From assembly GCA_005798335.1 (NCBI GenBank), contig SYJV01000376.1:16850-80849 (forward strand): 64,000 nucleotides of DNA, written 5' to 3'. A program made the position numbers and the translations under genes. Below, piece by piece: positions 1-9,208 of the stretch (its first letter is position 1; each line of letters starts with the position of its first letter). The notes beneath the pieces are model-generated. The model saw nothing but the letters and a program-made list of their open reading frames with translations. It was not told the DNA's origin and searched no databases. Source of the stretch: Planctomycetaceae bacterium (GTDB taxonomy: Bacteria; Planctomycetota; Planctomycetia; Pirellulales; Pirellulaceae).

Positions 1-1921
1 AGCCGCCACCGATTGACTCACTTCCCAGGACGCGACCGTTGCGCGAGCTCATATCGCTAAACACGTCACCCACTGCAGGCTCAGGTGCGGTAACGTCCAA
101 ACGCACGATCGGTTCCAGCAGGCATGGGCTGGCCTCGCGGAATACTTCGCGAAATACCATCGCTCCAGCGATCTTGAACGCAGCTTCGCTGCTGTCAACT
201 GGATGGTGTTTTCCATAATGTACTTCCACGGCCACGTCCTGAATTTGGTATCCAGCGATGACTCCCTTGGTCATGCGTTCCTTGAAGCCCTTTTCGATCG
301 CAGGCAAGAAATTACCAGGTATGGTGCCACCCACGATCGAATCTACCCACAGGAAATTGCAGGTGGGATCATGATGAAACTGTTTCAAGCTGGGGAAGCG
401 GGCTTTGGTGGCATATTCCGCTGGATCGGTTCCCGATGGGAAAGGATACATGCGAATATGTACTTCGCCAAATTGTCCGCGACCACCGCTTTGCTTTTTG
501 TGCCGATACGATCCTTCGGCGTTAGCCTGAATTGTTTCGCGGAAAGGTATCTTGGGGTCTTTGGTATCCACATCCAATTTGTCGCGGTAGTGCAAGCGCT
601 CGAGAATCAGTTTGAGATGAAACTCGCTCATCCCCGTAATAACAAGTTCGCTGGTCTGGCTGTCGCGATCTAGCCGCAACGTCATATCTTCTTCGACCAG
701 CTTGTGCAGTGCGGCGGCCAACTTGTTCTCTTCACCGCGACTGCGCGGCGACAGTGCTAATCCCACCATAGGGCGCGGGAAAGGAATTGGGGGAAGCGCG
801 GTATCACCGAGCATGGTACCAGTATGTAACTCGTCGACCTTGGCCACAGCCACAATCTGTCCAGCTTCCGCTCGTTCGATCTGCGATGTCTGATTCCCCT
901 GAATCTCCAGCAACTGCGGAATTCGCACAGTTGACTTCGAATTACAAACGTGGACGCTTTGATCCTTGTTCAACGATCCGCTGTAGATGCGGATGAAGCT
1001 CAATTTTTGCACAAAGGGATCGATGTGCGTTTCAAAAACGCGAGCTACCAGTGGTGCACCGGGATCTGCAATGATCTCCAATTCGTGGCCGTCTTCGGCA
1101 GTTCCATGACGCACGATTGCGTCCGGTGGTGGTGCGCACAGGGCCAATCCACTCAACAGCTCCGTCAAGCCAACTTGCTTCTTCGCTGAAACACAAAGAA
1201 CGGGAATCAAATGTCCCCGCTGAACGGCGATGGGAATCTTCGCACGCAGTTCATCGGCGCTGGGTACATCGCCTTCAAAGTAGCGAGCCATCAGCTCCTC
1301 ATCGGCCTCGATAATCGTCTCCACCAAGTGCTCGCGGGCTGTCGGCAGATCGAGCAAATCGCTGGTCTGACTTGCGGAAGCATCCAGTACGTCAATCAAC
1401 TTAGAGATCGACGGTCCAACCGCGTCGGGAATGTTCAGCAATGCGCAGCTATCGCCAAACGAGCTGATCAGTTTCTTAATCAAAGCGCCAAAATCAATGT
1501 TGTCACCGTCGAGCCGCGTGATCAACAGAACCGTCGGCAAACCCGCTTGTCGTGCCGCATGAAAAACGCGGCGCGTATTTACTTCGACACCCGCATGTGC
1601 ATGCACGCAGATAACGGAGCAATCGACTCCAGCCAGCGCGCCAATGGTTTGGCCAATGAAATCAGCATAACCTGGCGTATCGAGCAATGAGAAATGAAAT
1701 CCCTGATGCTCGCAATGAGTAACTTTGGCTTCGACCGTGTGCTTGTGAGCTTTCTCTTCGGGGTCAAAGTCACAAATGCTGGTGCCATCATCAACACTAT
1801 GATGCCCACTGACGGCGCCGGTTCCGGTCAGCAAAGCGTCCAAAAGACTGGTCTTGCCGCTGGAACCGTGCCCGCAAAACGCAATGTTGCGACGTTGTCT
1901 CACTGGAACCGAGTTGGCCAT
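1..1921 (-). CDS. Elongation factor G-like translational GTPase (3' end cut by window edge)
   Basis: Read on the minus strand from ATG at 1921, the frame stays open to base 1, giving about 640 residues of a family usually near 690, so roughly 50 C-terminal residues lie outside. Visible motifs: P-loop GHGSSGKT at residues 17-24, the G3 motif DTPG at 81-84, and later EF-G domains II-V (for example GGRGQFGEV and the domain IV/V text near the left edge). The G4 position, normally NKxD, reads TRLD at 135-138, so the base-specificity motif is non-canonical. EF-G catalyses ribosomal translocation or, with RRF, ribosome recycling. This sequence resembles the secondary EF-G-like (EF-G2) group more than the str-operon fusA, and no ribosomal protein genes sit beside it. 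hisA lies 102 bases upstream on the same strand. Family assignment is firm; exact role is inference. Confidence 0.9.
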   Translation of the reverse strand, partial: MANSVPVRQRRNIAFCGHGSSGKTSLLDALLTGTGAVSGHHSVDDGTSICDFDPEEKAHKHTVEAKVTHCEHQGFHFSLLDTPGYADFIGQTIGALAGVDCSVICVHAHAGVEVNTRRVFHAARQAGLPTVLLITRLDGDNIDFGALIKKLISSFGDSCALLNIPDAVGPSISKLIDVLDASASQTSDLLDLPTAREHLVETIIEADEELMARYFEGDVPSADELRAKIPIAVQRGHLIPVLCVSAKKQVGLTELLSGLALCAPPPDAIVRHGTAEDGHELEIIADPGAPLVARVFETHIDPFVQKLSFIRIYSGSLNKDQSVHVCNSKSTVRIPQLLEIQGNQTSQIERAEAGQIVAVAKVDELHTGTMLGDTALPPIPFPRPMVGLALSPRSRGEENKLAAALHKLVEEDMTLRLDRDSQTSELVITGMSEFHLKLILERLHYRDKLDVDTKDPKIPFRETIQANAEGSYRHKKQSGGRGQFGEVHIRMYPFPSGTDPAEYATKARFPSLKQFHHDPTCNFLWVDSIVGGTIPGNFLPAIEKGFKERMTKGVIAGYQIQDVAVEVHYGKHHPVDSSEAAFKIAGAMVFREVFREASPCLLEPIVRLDVTAPEPAVGDVFSDMSSRNGRVLGSESIGGG

Positions 1922-2023
1922 AGTACTTACCTTTCTAATGGAAGTCGCGTATCGAAAGAAACACCGCGCGAAAGGCCTCCAGTTAACTGAGCGAGAAGAT
2001 ACAGCCATCTCGCGCGGAAGACA

Positions 2024-2767
2024 TTAGTGTGGACAGGCTCCCTCCTCACGTCGTGCGCGACGCAACGCGTCGGGCAGTTGTAACCATCCTTCGTACAATG
2101 ATCGTCCCACGATACAACCATGGGTCTTCATCTCTACCAATTGATCGATATCGTCCAGCGTCGTGACACCTCCGGAAGCAATTACCGGAAAAGCCGAACA
2201 ACGTTGCATTTGAGCCAACTGCTCATAATTCGGGCCTGACAACATGCCATCTTTGGCGATATCCGTGTAGACAATTGCGGCGACTAGATCGGTCAGTGTT
2301 TCGATGCGCTGGGCCAGTGCGGTTGCCGATATCGATGAAGTCTCCAACCAGCCATCGGTCGCTACCATGCCGTCGCGAGCATCAATGCCCAATACAAGTT
2401 GCTTGGGATACAAACGAGTCATCTCGGCAAACCACTGCGGTTCGCGCAGTGCGCGAGTACCCACGATCACGCGAGTAACTCCCAAGTACAACAGTCGATC
2501 GATGGTTTCCTGATCGCGCACGCCGCCGCCAACTTGGCATGTCAGTCCGGTTTCCGTGACGATGCCGCGAATCGCGGGTTGATTGATCAAACTGCCGGAT
2601 TTAGCGCCATCCAAATCAACTAAATGCAAACACGTCGCGCCTAAATTTCGCCAGTGATGAGCGACGGAAACGGGGTCGTCCGAGAATACAGTTTCGCGGC
2701 TGTAATCCCCTTGCTGCAATCGCACACATTTTCCGCCCAACAAATCGATCGCCGGCCATACCTGCAT
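2024..2767 (-). CDS. hisA: Phosphoribosylformimino-5-aminoimidazole carboxamide ribotide isomerase
   Basis: HisA isomerises ProFAR to PRFAR in histidine biosynthesis in the cytoplasm. The protein (247 aa from ATG 2767) is a full-length (beta/alpha)8 barrel. The N-terminal catalytic Asp is in AIDLLGGKCVRLQQGD, the first phosphate-binding loop region is QVGGGVRD, and the second catalytic Asp is in VYTDIAKDGMLSGPN; IASGGV supplies the other phosphate loop. The frame extends upstream to a TTG at 2851, but those 28 residues do not fit the family; starting at MQVWPAIDLL matches the normal HisA N-terminus. No other his genes are adjacent, so the gene stands alone next to the EF-G-like gene, the usual dispersed arrangement in planctomycetes. 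Confidence 0.95.
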   Translation of the reverse strand: MQVWPAIDLLGGKCVRLQQGDYSRETVFSDDPVSVAHHWRNLGATCLHLVDLDGAKSGSLINQPAIRGIVTETGLTCQVGGGVRDQETIDRLLYLGVTRVIVGTRALREPQWFAEMTRLYPKQLVLGIDARDGMVATDGWLETSSISATALAQRIETLTDLVAAIVYTDIAKDGMLSGPNYEQLAQMQRCSAFPVIASGGVTTLDDIDQLVEMKTHGCIVGRSLYEGWLQLPDALRRARREEGACPH

Positions 2768-2933
2768 GTTTGTTCGTATTCCACCAAGAGTCCGTTTATG
2801 GAAACCATGAGAGTTGCCAATATGGCATACGCCTGTGCTACAAGCAAGCATCTACCCATTGAGGTGACTCGCCCTCTAGAGACACAACATTGCGTGGCAC
2901 TTCGCAGACTGAGGGCATGACAAGCAGCTTCGA

Positions 2934-4382
2934 TCAATGGTTGTTTGGCGCCTTGCTTCCAAGTTTCTCCAGAATATTGCGAGTGATTCGCTCCACGGCT
3001 GGATCTTTGCCGGCCAACCCATGCGCCCAGTCCGTGGTTCCGACGGTGACTACGGTTCCGCCAAGCGTATAGGTTCCCATCACCGCGTTGCCTACGCGGT
3101 CAGCCGGAAACCGGTCATAAAACAACGCGTCATCAGGATGCCAGCGAGCTGGACACGTTCCAAGAATCTGAAAATCTTTGGGAGTGCCATCGCGCCCCGT
3201 GGGAAAAGGCAATCCATCTCGCAGCTCAATCTCGCAACCGTCGCATTCGTAACCCACGATCGTATCTTTTCCGCCAAAGTAGTCACCGCGCTTCAGGCCA
3301 GTACCGGCAAACAGCCAGTGATCGGGTCGATGGACTTCGAACGCAGAACGACCGTCCATGAACTGGCCATGACTGCGATGATAGCCTCCAAAAAGAAAGC
3401 CCACGCCGGTCAACTGATTCTCTGGTCGCTGCACCAAATGATGACTCCACAGTGTCGAGAGCAATCGATGGTCACCGGTTGGAAAGACTGGGTCCATCAC
3501 CAAGCGTTGCTTCCAACTCGTAAGCGCTCGTCCGTTGTCCTCGCTGCGAACTTGCCAACAACAGGTATTGCCACTGAAGAACGCAACATTGCCGCCGTTA
3601 CTAATGAAGCGTTCCAGATTGTCACGCATGGGAGCAGACCAATACTCGTCGTGCCCAACGCTGAGCACCAGTGTGTACGCGTCTAGAGCCTCGGCATGGA
3701 ATTCCAAATCGCTATTGGCGGCATAGTCCAAAACGAATCCTTGAGACTCAGCCCAGGCCACAAACGGTCCCTCCCAATTCGAAAACTGACTCGATGGAGG
3801 CCGATGAAAAGAAACTCGATTGCCTTGTACGCCCGCCAACCCGTTGAAAGCGTACAAACTGAATCCACCCCAGTTGTTATAAGCATTATAAGTATTCGTG
3901 CTCAACTGAATTAACATGCGCGAATTCTTGCCAGGCTCGGCGGCTCGCAAAATGAAAAAACACGACGATTCCGCAGTACGCGCTGCCCGATGAGTGAACT
4001 TGCCGCCACGATCCTTCGCACTCAGCTTCACATGGTAGTATCCCGATCGCCATGACCTGGGGATGACCGCTTTCCAAGCTGCTGGCCAATTGCATCCGTG
4101 TGACGAAGCATTTTCCGGAATGATCGACTCGGTGCCGACGATATTGTCATGGCTCAAGACAACTTCTCGCGTCGCGCCAACGCGCGTGATCTCGATCGCA
4201 AATCTCGGCGATGTCGTCGAAACGTGGACCGCCAATTCATCGCCGGGCCTGTAACTCACTTGACCGGTATAGCCTTCGATCGTGAGCGCATTCAAGCTCT
4301 CCGCCGCTGGAATTCGAACGCAATTAGAAACGACCAAGGACACCAACCAGACCACAGAAAATCTCTGATAGTAAAGAAACAT
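2934..4382 (-). CDS. Exported N,N-dimethylformamidase beta-subunit-like protein
   Basis: A 482-aa protein with an N-terminal hydrophobic signal (residues about 10-27) and the fold signature of the N,N-dimethylformamidase large-subunit C-terminal domain: NTYNAYNNWGG at 163-173, HDEYWS at 244-249, then a glycine-rich stretch with FFSGNTCCWQVR. Known members hydrolyse N,N-dimethylformamide, but most homologues in planctomycetes are uncharacterised, so the substrate here is unknown. The open frame begins at GTG 4403, but ATG 4382 has a good ribosome-binding sequence (AGGTGG six bases before it) and gives a cleaner signal peptide, so I prefer it. It is transcribed away from the divergent sialidase-like gene at 4633; the about 250 bases between them presumably carry both promoters. 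Confidence 0.75.
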   Translation of the reverse strand: MFLYYQRFSVVWLVSLVVSNCVRIPAAESLNALTIEGYTGQVSYRPGDELAVHVSTTSPRFAIEITRVGATREVVLSHDNIVGTESIIPENASSHGCNWPAAWKAVIPRSWRSGYYHVKLSAKDRGGKFTHRAARTAESSCFFILRAAEPGKNSRMLIQLSTNTYNAYNNWGGFSLYAFNGLAGVQGNRVSFHRPPSSQFSNWEGPFVAWAESQGFVLDYAANSDLEFHAEALDAYTLVLSVGHDEYWSAPMRDNLERFISNGGNVAFFSGNTCCWQVRSEDNGRALTSWKQRLVMDPVFPTGDHRLLSTLWSHHLVQRPENQLTGVGFLFGGYHRSHGQFMDGRSAFEVHRPDHWLFAGTGLKRGDYFGGKDTIVGYECDGCEIELRDGLPFPTGRDGTPKDFQILGTCPARWHPDDALFYDRFPADRVGNAVMGTYTLGGTVVTVGTTDWAHGLAGKDPAVERITRNILEKLGSKAPNNH

Positions 4383-4632
4383 TATTGCCACCTGAGTATT
4401 CACAGTAGGATGCGGGTAACGCGCGAACCGCCACCACGCTCAGTTCTTACAGCCAATCGCGACCCTACTAAAATACGCGTCTTTGGCACCAAGCACCACC
4501 CACGTCGCCACGTTCGTTAATCGAACTGTCGGGTCTACTTCGCTCTGAGTGCGGATTGATCTATGCTGTACGCAATCCAGTCTGCGTTTGTCGCAGCCAA
4601 GCGACGGTTTCTTGAATCTGGGAGCTCGAAGA

Positions 4633-5775
4633 ATGCGGCAACTGATGTGGGTGAGCTTAGTGGTCAGCGGGTTGCTTGTGGGCCGGCAGTGGTCGACGGC
4701 CGCAGAGCCGCGAGGTTATTCGATTCCCGTCGTCGATTTGGACCAACAAGCCGCTCGGCAAGTTGTGGTCGATCGTGAACCAGGACAATACTTGGGCCAT
4801 CCAACTACTGTGTTGCTTGAGGACGGCAAGACTATCTTGTGCGTCTACCCGAAAGGACACGGCAGAGGCGGAATCGTATACAAACGGAGCCTCGATGCCG
4901 GTCAGACTTGGTCGGATCGCTTGCCCACGCCGGAGTCTTGGGCAACTAGCAGAGAAGTACCGACAATACACCGTGTCGTGGATGCACTCGGCAAGAAACG
5001 GCTGATTGTTTGGTCTGGGCTTTACCCGGCGCGAATATCGGTAAGCGAAGACGATGGTCACCATTGGAGCGAACTCAAACCCGCTGGCGATTGGGGCGGG
5101 ATCGTCGTGATGGGCTTTGTTCAGCCTCTGACAAAACCTGGCCATTACTTAGCCATGTTTCACGATGACGGTCGATTTATCGCAGCGAAACCGCAAACTA
5201 AGAAACCAGTAGAATTCACGCTCTACACAACTTTTTCCTCCGACGGTGGATTGAGTTGGACCTACCCTAAATCAATTCAGCGGGATACGGCGGTCCATCT
5301 ATGCGAACCTGGCTGTATCCGATCACCGGATGGCAAGCAATTCGCAGTATTGCTGCGCGAAAATAGTCGTCAACGCAATTCCCACGTGATCTTTTCTAAC
5401 GATGAAGGTCAATCGTGGACCGCTCCCAGAGAATTGCCCGCTGCGCTGACCGGCGACCGTCACACAGGAGTTTACGGACCCGACGGTCGGCTGTTCATTT
5501 CATTTCGCGATAGGACACTTGAAAGCTCAACCCAAGGAGATTGGGTTGCTTGGATCGGTAAGTACGATGACATCGTGACTGGTCGAGAAGGGCAATATCG
5601 CATCCGACTCAAGAAAAATCACAAAGGCGCCGACTGCGCTTATCCAGGCGTGTTAGCTCTGCCCGACGGATCGATTCTCACGACGACCTATGGACATTGG
5701 GACGCGGGCGAGCAGCCTTACGTCCTCAGTGTTCGTCTATCGCTTAAAGAGATAGACGAACTAGCAGCAAAGTAA
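4633..5775 (+). CDS. Exported sialidase-like (BNR/Asp-box) protein
   Basis: A 380-aa secreted six-bladed propeller-type protein. Four Asp-box motifs are visible: SLDAGQTW, SEDDGHHW, SSDGGLSW and SNDEGQSW. The start of the mature region (about residues 30-50) is followed by a conserved GHPTTVLLEDGKT stretch, as in exo-alpha-sialidase family proteins of planctomycetes. A signal peptide (MRQLMWVSLVVSGLLVG, ending near STAAEP) supports start ATG 4633; the longer frame from GTG 4549 would place 28 polar residues before the signal. Asp boxes define a fold rather than a substrate, so glycan cleavage is likely but the sugar is not known. No sulfatase or transporter gene is directly adjacent. Confidence 0.8.
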   Translation: MRQLMWVSLVVSGLLVGRQWSTAAEPRGYSIPVVDLDQQAARQVVVDREPGQYLGHPTTVLLEDGKTILCVYPKGHGRGGIVYKRSLDAGQTWSDRLPTPESWATSREVPTIHRVVDALGKKRLIVWSGLYPARISVSEDDGHHWSELKPAGDWGGIVVMGFVQPLTKPGHYLAMFHDDGRFIAAKPQTKKPVEFTLYTTFSSDGGLSWTYPKSIQRDTAVHLCEPGCIRSPDGKQFAVLLRENSRQRNSHVIFSNDEGQSWTAPRELPAALTGDRHTGVYGPDGRLFISFRDRTLESSTQGDWVAWIGKYDDIVTGREGQYRIRLKKNHKGADCAYPGVLALPDGSILTTTYGHWDAGEQPYVLSVRLSLKEIDELAAK

Positions 5776-5879
5776 GAGCTTCGCCAAATCACCGGATCGA
5801 TAAAGTCAAGTTCGTTCTGACTTTCATCGTTGGTTGGATACAAGCGGTTACAAGTCAGTGGCAGCAACGTAAGTTCGGC

Positions 5880-6863
5880 TCAAGCAGCCACGTCGTAGTT
5901 GCAGAACGCGTCGATCGACCCATCGATCTCCACAGGGGTTGCACGTACTTCGAGGAAAACTCGCGGCACGAATTTCGAGTCGGAGTCTGCTTTGAGAGCT
6001 TGAGCGATCGCCTTAAGGTCCTCGATCATCTTGGGTGTAATTTTGCCATCCAAAGTGTACGTCACCTTCATTGGCCCTGGGTTAGTCGCAAATTCGCAGT
6101 ACTGTTGTAATGCCTCGCCCAATTCGGCGTTGGGCGCGGTTATGGACACATTCGTTCGAGCTCGAAAACCTGTAATGCTGAACAGTTTTTCCAGCGCTTG
6201 GTGTACCATAACTTTCGTTCCCGATAGTTTCAGCACATCTTCCAACAGCGCTTCGTAACCCTTGGCGAAATTCTCCGCAGCTCGTCGCGCAAGTAACGGG
6301 TTGCTCTTGGCCAGCTCGTTTAATTTGGGCGAAACTTCTTTGCCTTCACCAGTGACTTTTTTGTGAACCCAGCTCAACAAATGAGGAACAACGCCAGTGA
6401 TACCTGTGGTGTGCCCTTCTGCTTTTAGAAATAGATAGGGATGACCTAAAGTCTCTTCATACTGCAACAGTAGTTCGTGGTAGTTATTGAGGAAATTCCA
6501 GCCCTGGGAAGCCGAATATCCGTGCTTGCCTAGGTGTGAGCTGCGACGCGAGCTGCAATATTTCTTCATAGCTGAGCAAATAACATCGCGCTGTTGGGCC
6601 GACAGGTGTCCCAGGTCGATCATGAACGAACCCTTCTCGACCGGATGGTGGACCCAGCAAGCTATGTAGAGTGCATGAAACGATTTTACCGACCATCGTG
6701 GCTCGGGAGCCGCTAATAGACTGCGCACACTGCCGTTGAGATTAACTCTTAAGAAACCACGCCAATCTGCAAGCGAGCGAAATCTCGGACCGAACACCAA
6801 ATTTACCGTTTCTTTGTCCGCTTCTAAGCTCGAATTGATGAGAACGGCGATCTTACCATTCAT
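5880..6863 (-). CDS. Uncharacterised 327-aa protein
   Basis: I do not recognise this family. The frame is a full-length ORF from ATG 6863 with coding-like composition and no competing frame on the other strand. It has no signal peptide or membrane segment. Three parts can be seen: a mixed N-terminal half with a Cys/Ser/Arg-rich patch (MKKYCSSRRSSHLGKHGYS), a helical middle (residues about 175-225, with HLLSWVHKKV, LARRAAENFAKGYEALLEDVLKLS), and a C-terminal beta/alpha part ending in VFLEVRATPVEIDG. It stands alone: 104 bases from the convergent sialidase-like gene and 383 bases of non-coding DNA upstream. A soluble cytoplasmic protein is the only supported inference. Confidence 0.6.
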   Translation of the reverse strand: MNGKIAVLINSSLEADKETVNLVFGPRFRSLADWRGFLRVNLNGSVRSLLAAPEPRWSVKSFHALYIACWVHHPVEKGSFMIDLGHLSAQQRDVICSAMKKYCSSRRSSHLGKHGYSASQGWNFLNNYHELLLQYEETLGHPYLFLKAEGHTTGITGVVPHLLSWVHKKVTGEGKEVSPKLNELAKSNPLLARRAAENFAKGYEALLEDVLKLSGTKVMVHQALEKLFSITGFRARTNVSITAPNAELGEALQQYCEFATNPGPMKVTYTLDGKITPKMIEDLKAIAQALKADSDSKFVPRVFLEVRATPVEIDGSIDAFCNYDVAA

Positions 6864-7246
6864 GCGCTCGGTTCCTCACAAAAATAGATGTCGTATTGGG
6901 TCTTCAACTGTGCGCCCAATGCCTGGTCGGGTATTTGAAATCTAGGCCATGGACAGCTCACTTTTCAGATAGTTTTTTCAACGAAACGAACAATTTCGTT
7001 GCTATTTTTCAGCGATCGCGCCAGTTTTGCGGCGTAGTTTGTTCGCATCGTTCCTGGCATAATGGTTATTACGATTGCTTGCGTTCTAGCGCCATCTCGG
7101 ATGTCTGCTTCGCAAGGGTGGGCGCGAACAGGCGGTCATCCCAAGTGTCTTTGCGGATGAACCAAAAAATGGCATAGTCGCAAATCGGTCAGTACCACTG
7201 CCGCAGCAGTCCAGCGGGTGCAATTGCACAATGGAATCGGCTCTTT
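6864..7246. other. Non-coding gap with an AT-rich hairpin
   Basis: No supportable gene in this 383-base stretch; the short plus-strand frame here has no family resemblance. At 6979-7001 an 8-bp perfect stem (CAACGAAA / TTTCGTTG, 7-base loop) is followed by CTATTTTT on the plus strand. This resembles a weak intrinsic terminator, but no plus-strand gene lies directly upstream of it. The rest presumably carries the promoters for the divergent genes on each side. Confidence 0.35.
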
Positions 7247-7288
7247 TTGATCCAGCCAAATTTCGTCCAGAGGCAAAATAAGCAAACC

Positions 7289-7711
7289 GTGACTGATCTA
7301 CGAATTCGCGACGACTTAGTCATTGCCGAGCAGGAACTATTGTGGACCTTTTCTCGAAGCAGCGGGCCGGGAGGGCAAAACGTCAATAAAGTCAACAGTA
7401 AAGCCACTCTCAAGTGGCGGCCTTCACCACAGCGGCTGCCTCCTGCAGCTTGGCATCGCTTTCGTAATATCTCAAAAAGTTATTGGACAACCGATGGCGA
7501 AATCGTTATTCACTCGCAAGAGTTTCGAGATCAAGCCCGAAACGTTCAACGTTGTCGAGAGAAATTGGCGCAAATGCTGCTCACCTCGCTAACGCCACCC
7601 AAGCGCAGGATTAGAACCCACCCAACACGATCATCCGTCACCCGCCGCCTCGACGACAAACGCAAAGAAGCGGACAAAAAACGTCAACGCCGATCACATG
7701 AGAATTCCTAA
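7289..7711 (+). CDS. arfB: Peptidyl-tRNA hydrolase ArfB-type (class I release-factor domain)
   Basis: A 140-aa protein consisting of only the catalytic release-factor domain. GGQ is at residues 28-30 within SGPGGQNVNKVNSKATLKW, and the C-terminus is a highly basic tail (RRLDDKRKEADKKRQRR). This is the architecture of ArfB/YaeJ, which binds stalled ribosomes through its tail and releases the nascent chain by hydrolysing peptidyl-tRNA. The frame runs back to TTG 7247, but starting at GTG 7289 matches the family length (VTDLRIRDDLVIAEQEL) and sits 15 bases after an AGAGG. The gene stands alone. Family call is firm, start codon moderately certain. Confidence 0.88.
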   Translation: MTDLRIRDDLVIAEQELLWTFSRSSGPGGQNVNKVNSKATLKWRPSPQRLPPAAWHRFRNISKSYWTTDGEIVIHSQEFRDQARNVQRCREKLAQMLLTSLTPPKRRIRTHPTRSSVTRRLDDKRKEADKKRQRRSHENS

Positions 7712-8031
7712 TGCTGGCTTAATTTTGCGCATGTTCCAAAAATAAGGTCAGTAACGTACGGCAAGGCAATTTGTAGGGGAGTTCCAGCAACAATCTCGAA
7801 CGACTACTTGGTTATGCCAGGTGCCGCGCTCATTTGTGGGAATCTAGTCGGGACTTGATTCAGCGGGAGATCTTGAGAATACTTGCAGCAGAATCGATCC
7901 TCCGTTGCCCGACCCTCCGGCGTCGCAGCCCGAAGGCTTTCCCGCGCAGCCCCGCAAGCCGAAATGCTTCTCGGCAAGAGTCGACTTGTTATACTGGCAT
8001 GTGGACTCTCCAATCGTTACGAGGAACCAAC
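7712..8031. other. Intergenic region without a recognisable gene
   Basis: 320 bases between two plus-strand genes. The open frame reaching back to 7834 is an extension of the UVR-motif gene without sequence character of its own. I see no tRNA, hairpin with T-tract or repeat member here. GAGGA at 8021-8025 is the ribosome-binding site of the next gene. Confidence 0.5.
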
Positions 8032-8760
8032 ATGAACTCCGGCAAAAACCTCGACTTCATACTTAAGAATTGGTCGTACGACGCTGACAACATTTGCGTG
8101 CGATTAGTTAAAGGCTGCGACGGTCGAGACTTGATCCAAGTACGCGTGGATTTGGGTATTCTGCAATTAGAAACGACAGGACGTCCCGATGGCCTAAAGC
8201 CTGAGGGATTTGATACGTTGCTGGAGTGCTTGTGTCACGATGAATTGGAAGATCCTGATTTTGAACTGGACGACGATACATGCATGGAGATCGACCGCGA
8301 GTTCGTGCAGTACTATCATCGCCGAATCGCCTGGCTGCGATTGCAATACTTTGACCGCGCCATCCAAGACGCCGATCACACATTGGCATTGATGGATTTT
8401 TGCCGCGAGCATTCTCCCGATGAAGATTGGACTCTGCGCCACGAACAGCATCGAGCATTTGTGATTTTCCATCGCACTCAAGCAGCGGCGTTGGGTGCCA
8501 TGGAAGATCAAAACGCCGAGCGAGCTGTGGACGAAATTGCAGCCGGCTTGGACCAGATTCGCGAGAATTTTTCAGAAATGGGGTGGGACGAGCATTTCGA
8601 GTCCGATGAACTGGTCCAGCGACTGGTGCAGTTTCGCGATTCGCTCCGCGACGACTATTCGATTTCATTGCGCGAACAGCTCGACGAAGCCGTCGCAGCC
8701 GAACAATATGAACTGGCGGCTCGACTGCGCGACGAAATAACGCGCCGCACCGGCAGTTGA
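8032..8760 (+). CDS. UVR (UvrB/UvrC) motif-containing protein
   Basis: A 242-aa acidic, soluble protein. The C-terminus (residues about 215-241, LREQLDEAVAAEQYELAARL) is a classical UVR motif, the helix hairpin by which UvrB and UvrC contact each other and which also occurs in unrelated regulatory proteins such as McsA. The rest (N-terminal DFILKNWSYDADNICVRLVKG, then Leu/Asp/Glu-rich helices) has no other domain that I recognise; the same composite is common in planctomycetes. ATG 8032 is chosen because GAGGA sits seven bases before it, and the extra 66 residues of the longer frame look non-coding. A role in protein interaction is supported; excision repair itself is not. Confidence 0.75.
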   Translation: MNSGKNLDFILKNWSYDADNICVRLVKGCDGRDLIQVRVDLGILQLETTGRPDGLKPEGFDTLLECLCHDELEDPDFELDDDTCMEIDREFVQYYHRRIAWLRLQYFDRAIQDADHTLALMDFCREHSPDEDWTLRHEQHRAFVIFHRTQAAALGAMEDQNAERAVDEIAAGLDQIRENFSEMGWDEHFESDELVQRLVQFRDSLRDDYSISLREQLDEAVAAEQYELAARLRDEITRRTGS

Positions 8761-8846
8761 TTTTTCTGGAGAAAGCCGGTCCGCCATCAATGATGCGAAG
8801 ACTCCCTTGCGCACTGGGTGAACGTCGGCTCGCAATTCCGTTCGAT

Positions 8847-9208
8847 TTACTCGATCGTGACGTCGCCTGATCTATAGCTGATGTTCAGATCGTATCCCAC
8901 GAGCAATCCAACACCAAGCAACGGATACTCGCCATCGTTCGCAATCACTTCTAGATCGCGTACACTGCCGAACCAATCGATCAGACACTCGAATCTTTGC
9001 AGCGCAATCTCTGACCCATCCGCAAGAATCGCCTTAACGGTTCCTGATGGTGGCAGCGACAGGTCGTCGATTTTTTCCTGCGGCAATACCAAGTCACCAT
9101 TGAACCCCGTGTCGATCCACACGTCAATGTCATGGACGGCTGCGACCTCCGATGGTCGAACCGAATTGTGACAAGAGCACGGCCATAACTATCAACATGT
9201 CCCTTCAT
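8847..9208 (-). pseudogene. Clan AA (retropepsin-like) aspartic protease, frameshifted
   Basis: Two overlapping minus-strand frames together make one protein. The first starts at ATG 9208 with MKGHVDSYGRALVTIR, a typical clan AA N-terminus. The second carries the active-site WIDTGFNGDLVLP and ends DLNISYRSGDVTIE at 8847. Adding one base near 9158-9160 joins them as ...TIR-x-RPSEVAAVHDIDVWIDTG, so the simplest reading is a one-base deletion. The second frame could still be translated from GTG 9122, which would leave the catalytic DTG only three residues from the N-terminus. The start ATG overlaps the stop of the upstream small gene (ATGA), showing a former translationally coupled pair. A sequencing error cannot be excluded. 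Confidence 0.7.

Noticed and set aside
2641..2937. 98-codon minus frame upstream of hisA
   Set aside because: It overlaps hisA in another frame and has no coding features; a shadow frame.
6979..7009. Hairpin with CTATTTTT as a firm terminator
   Set aside because: The stem is AT-rich and no plus-strand gene precedes it, so it is only mentioned in the description of the gap.
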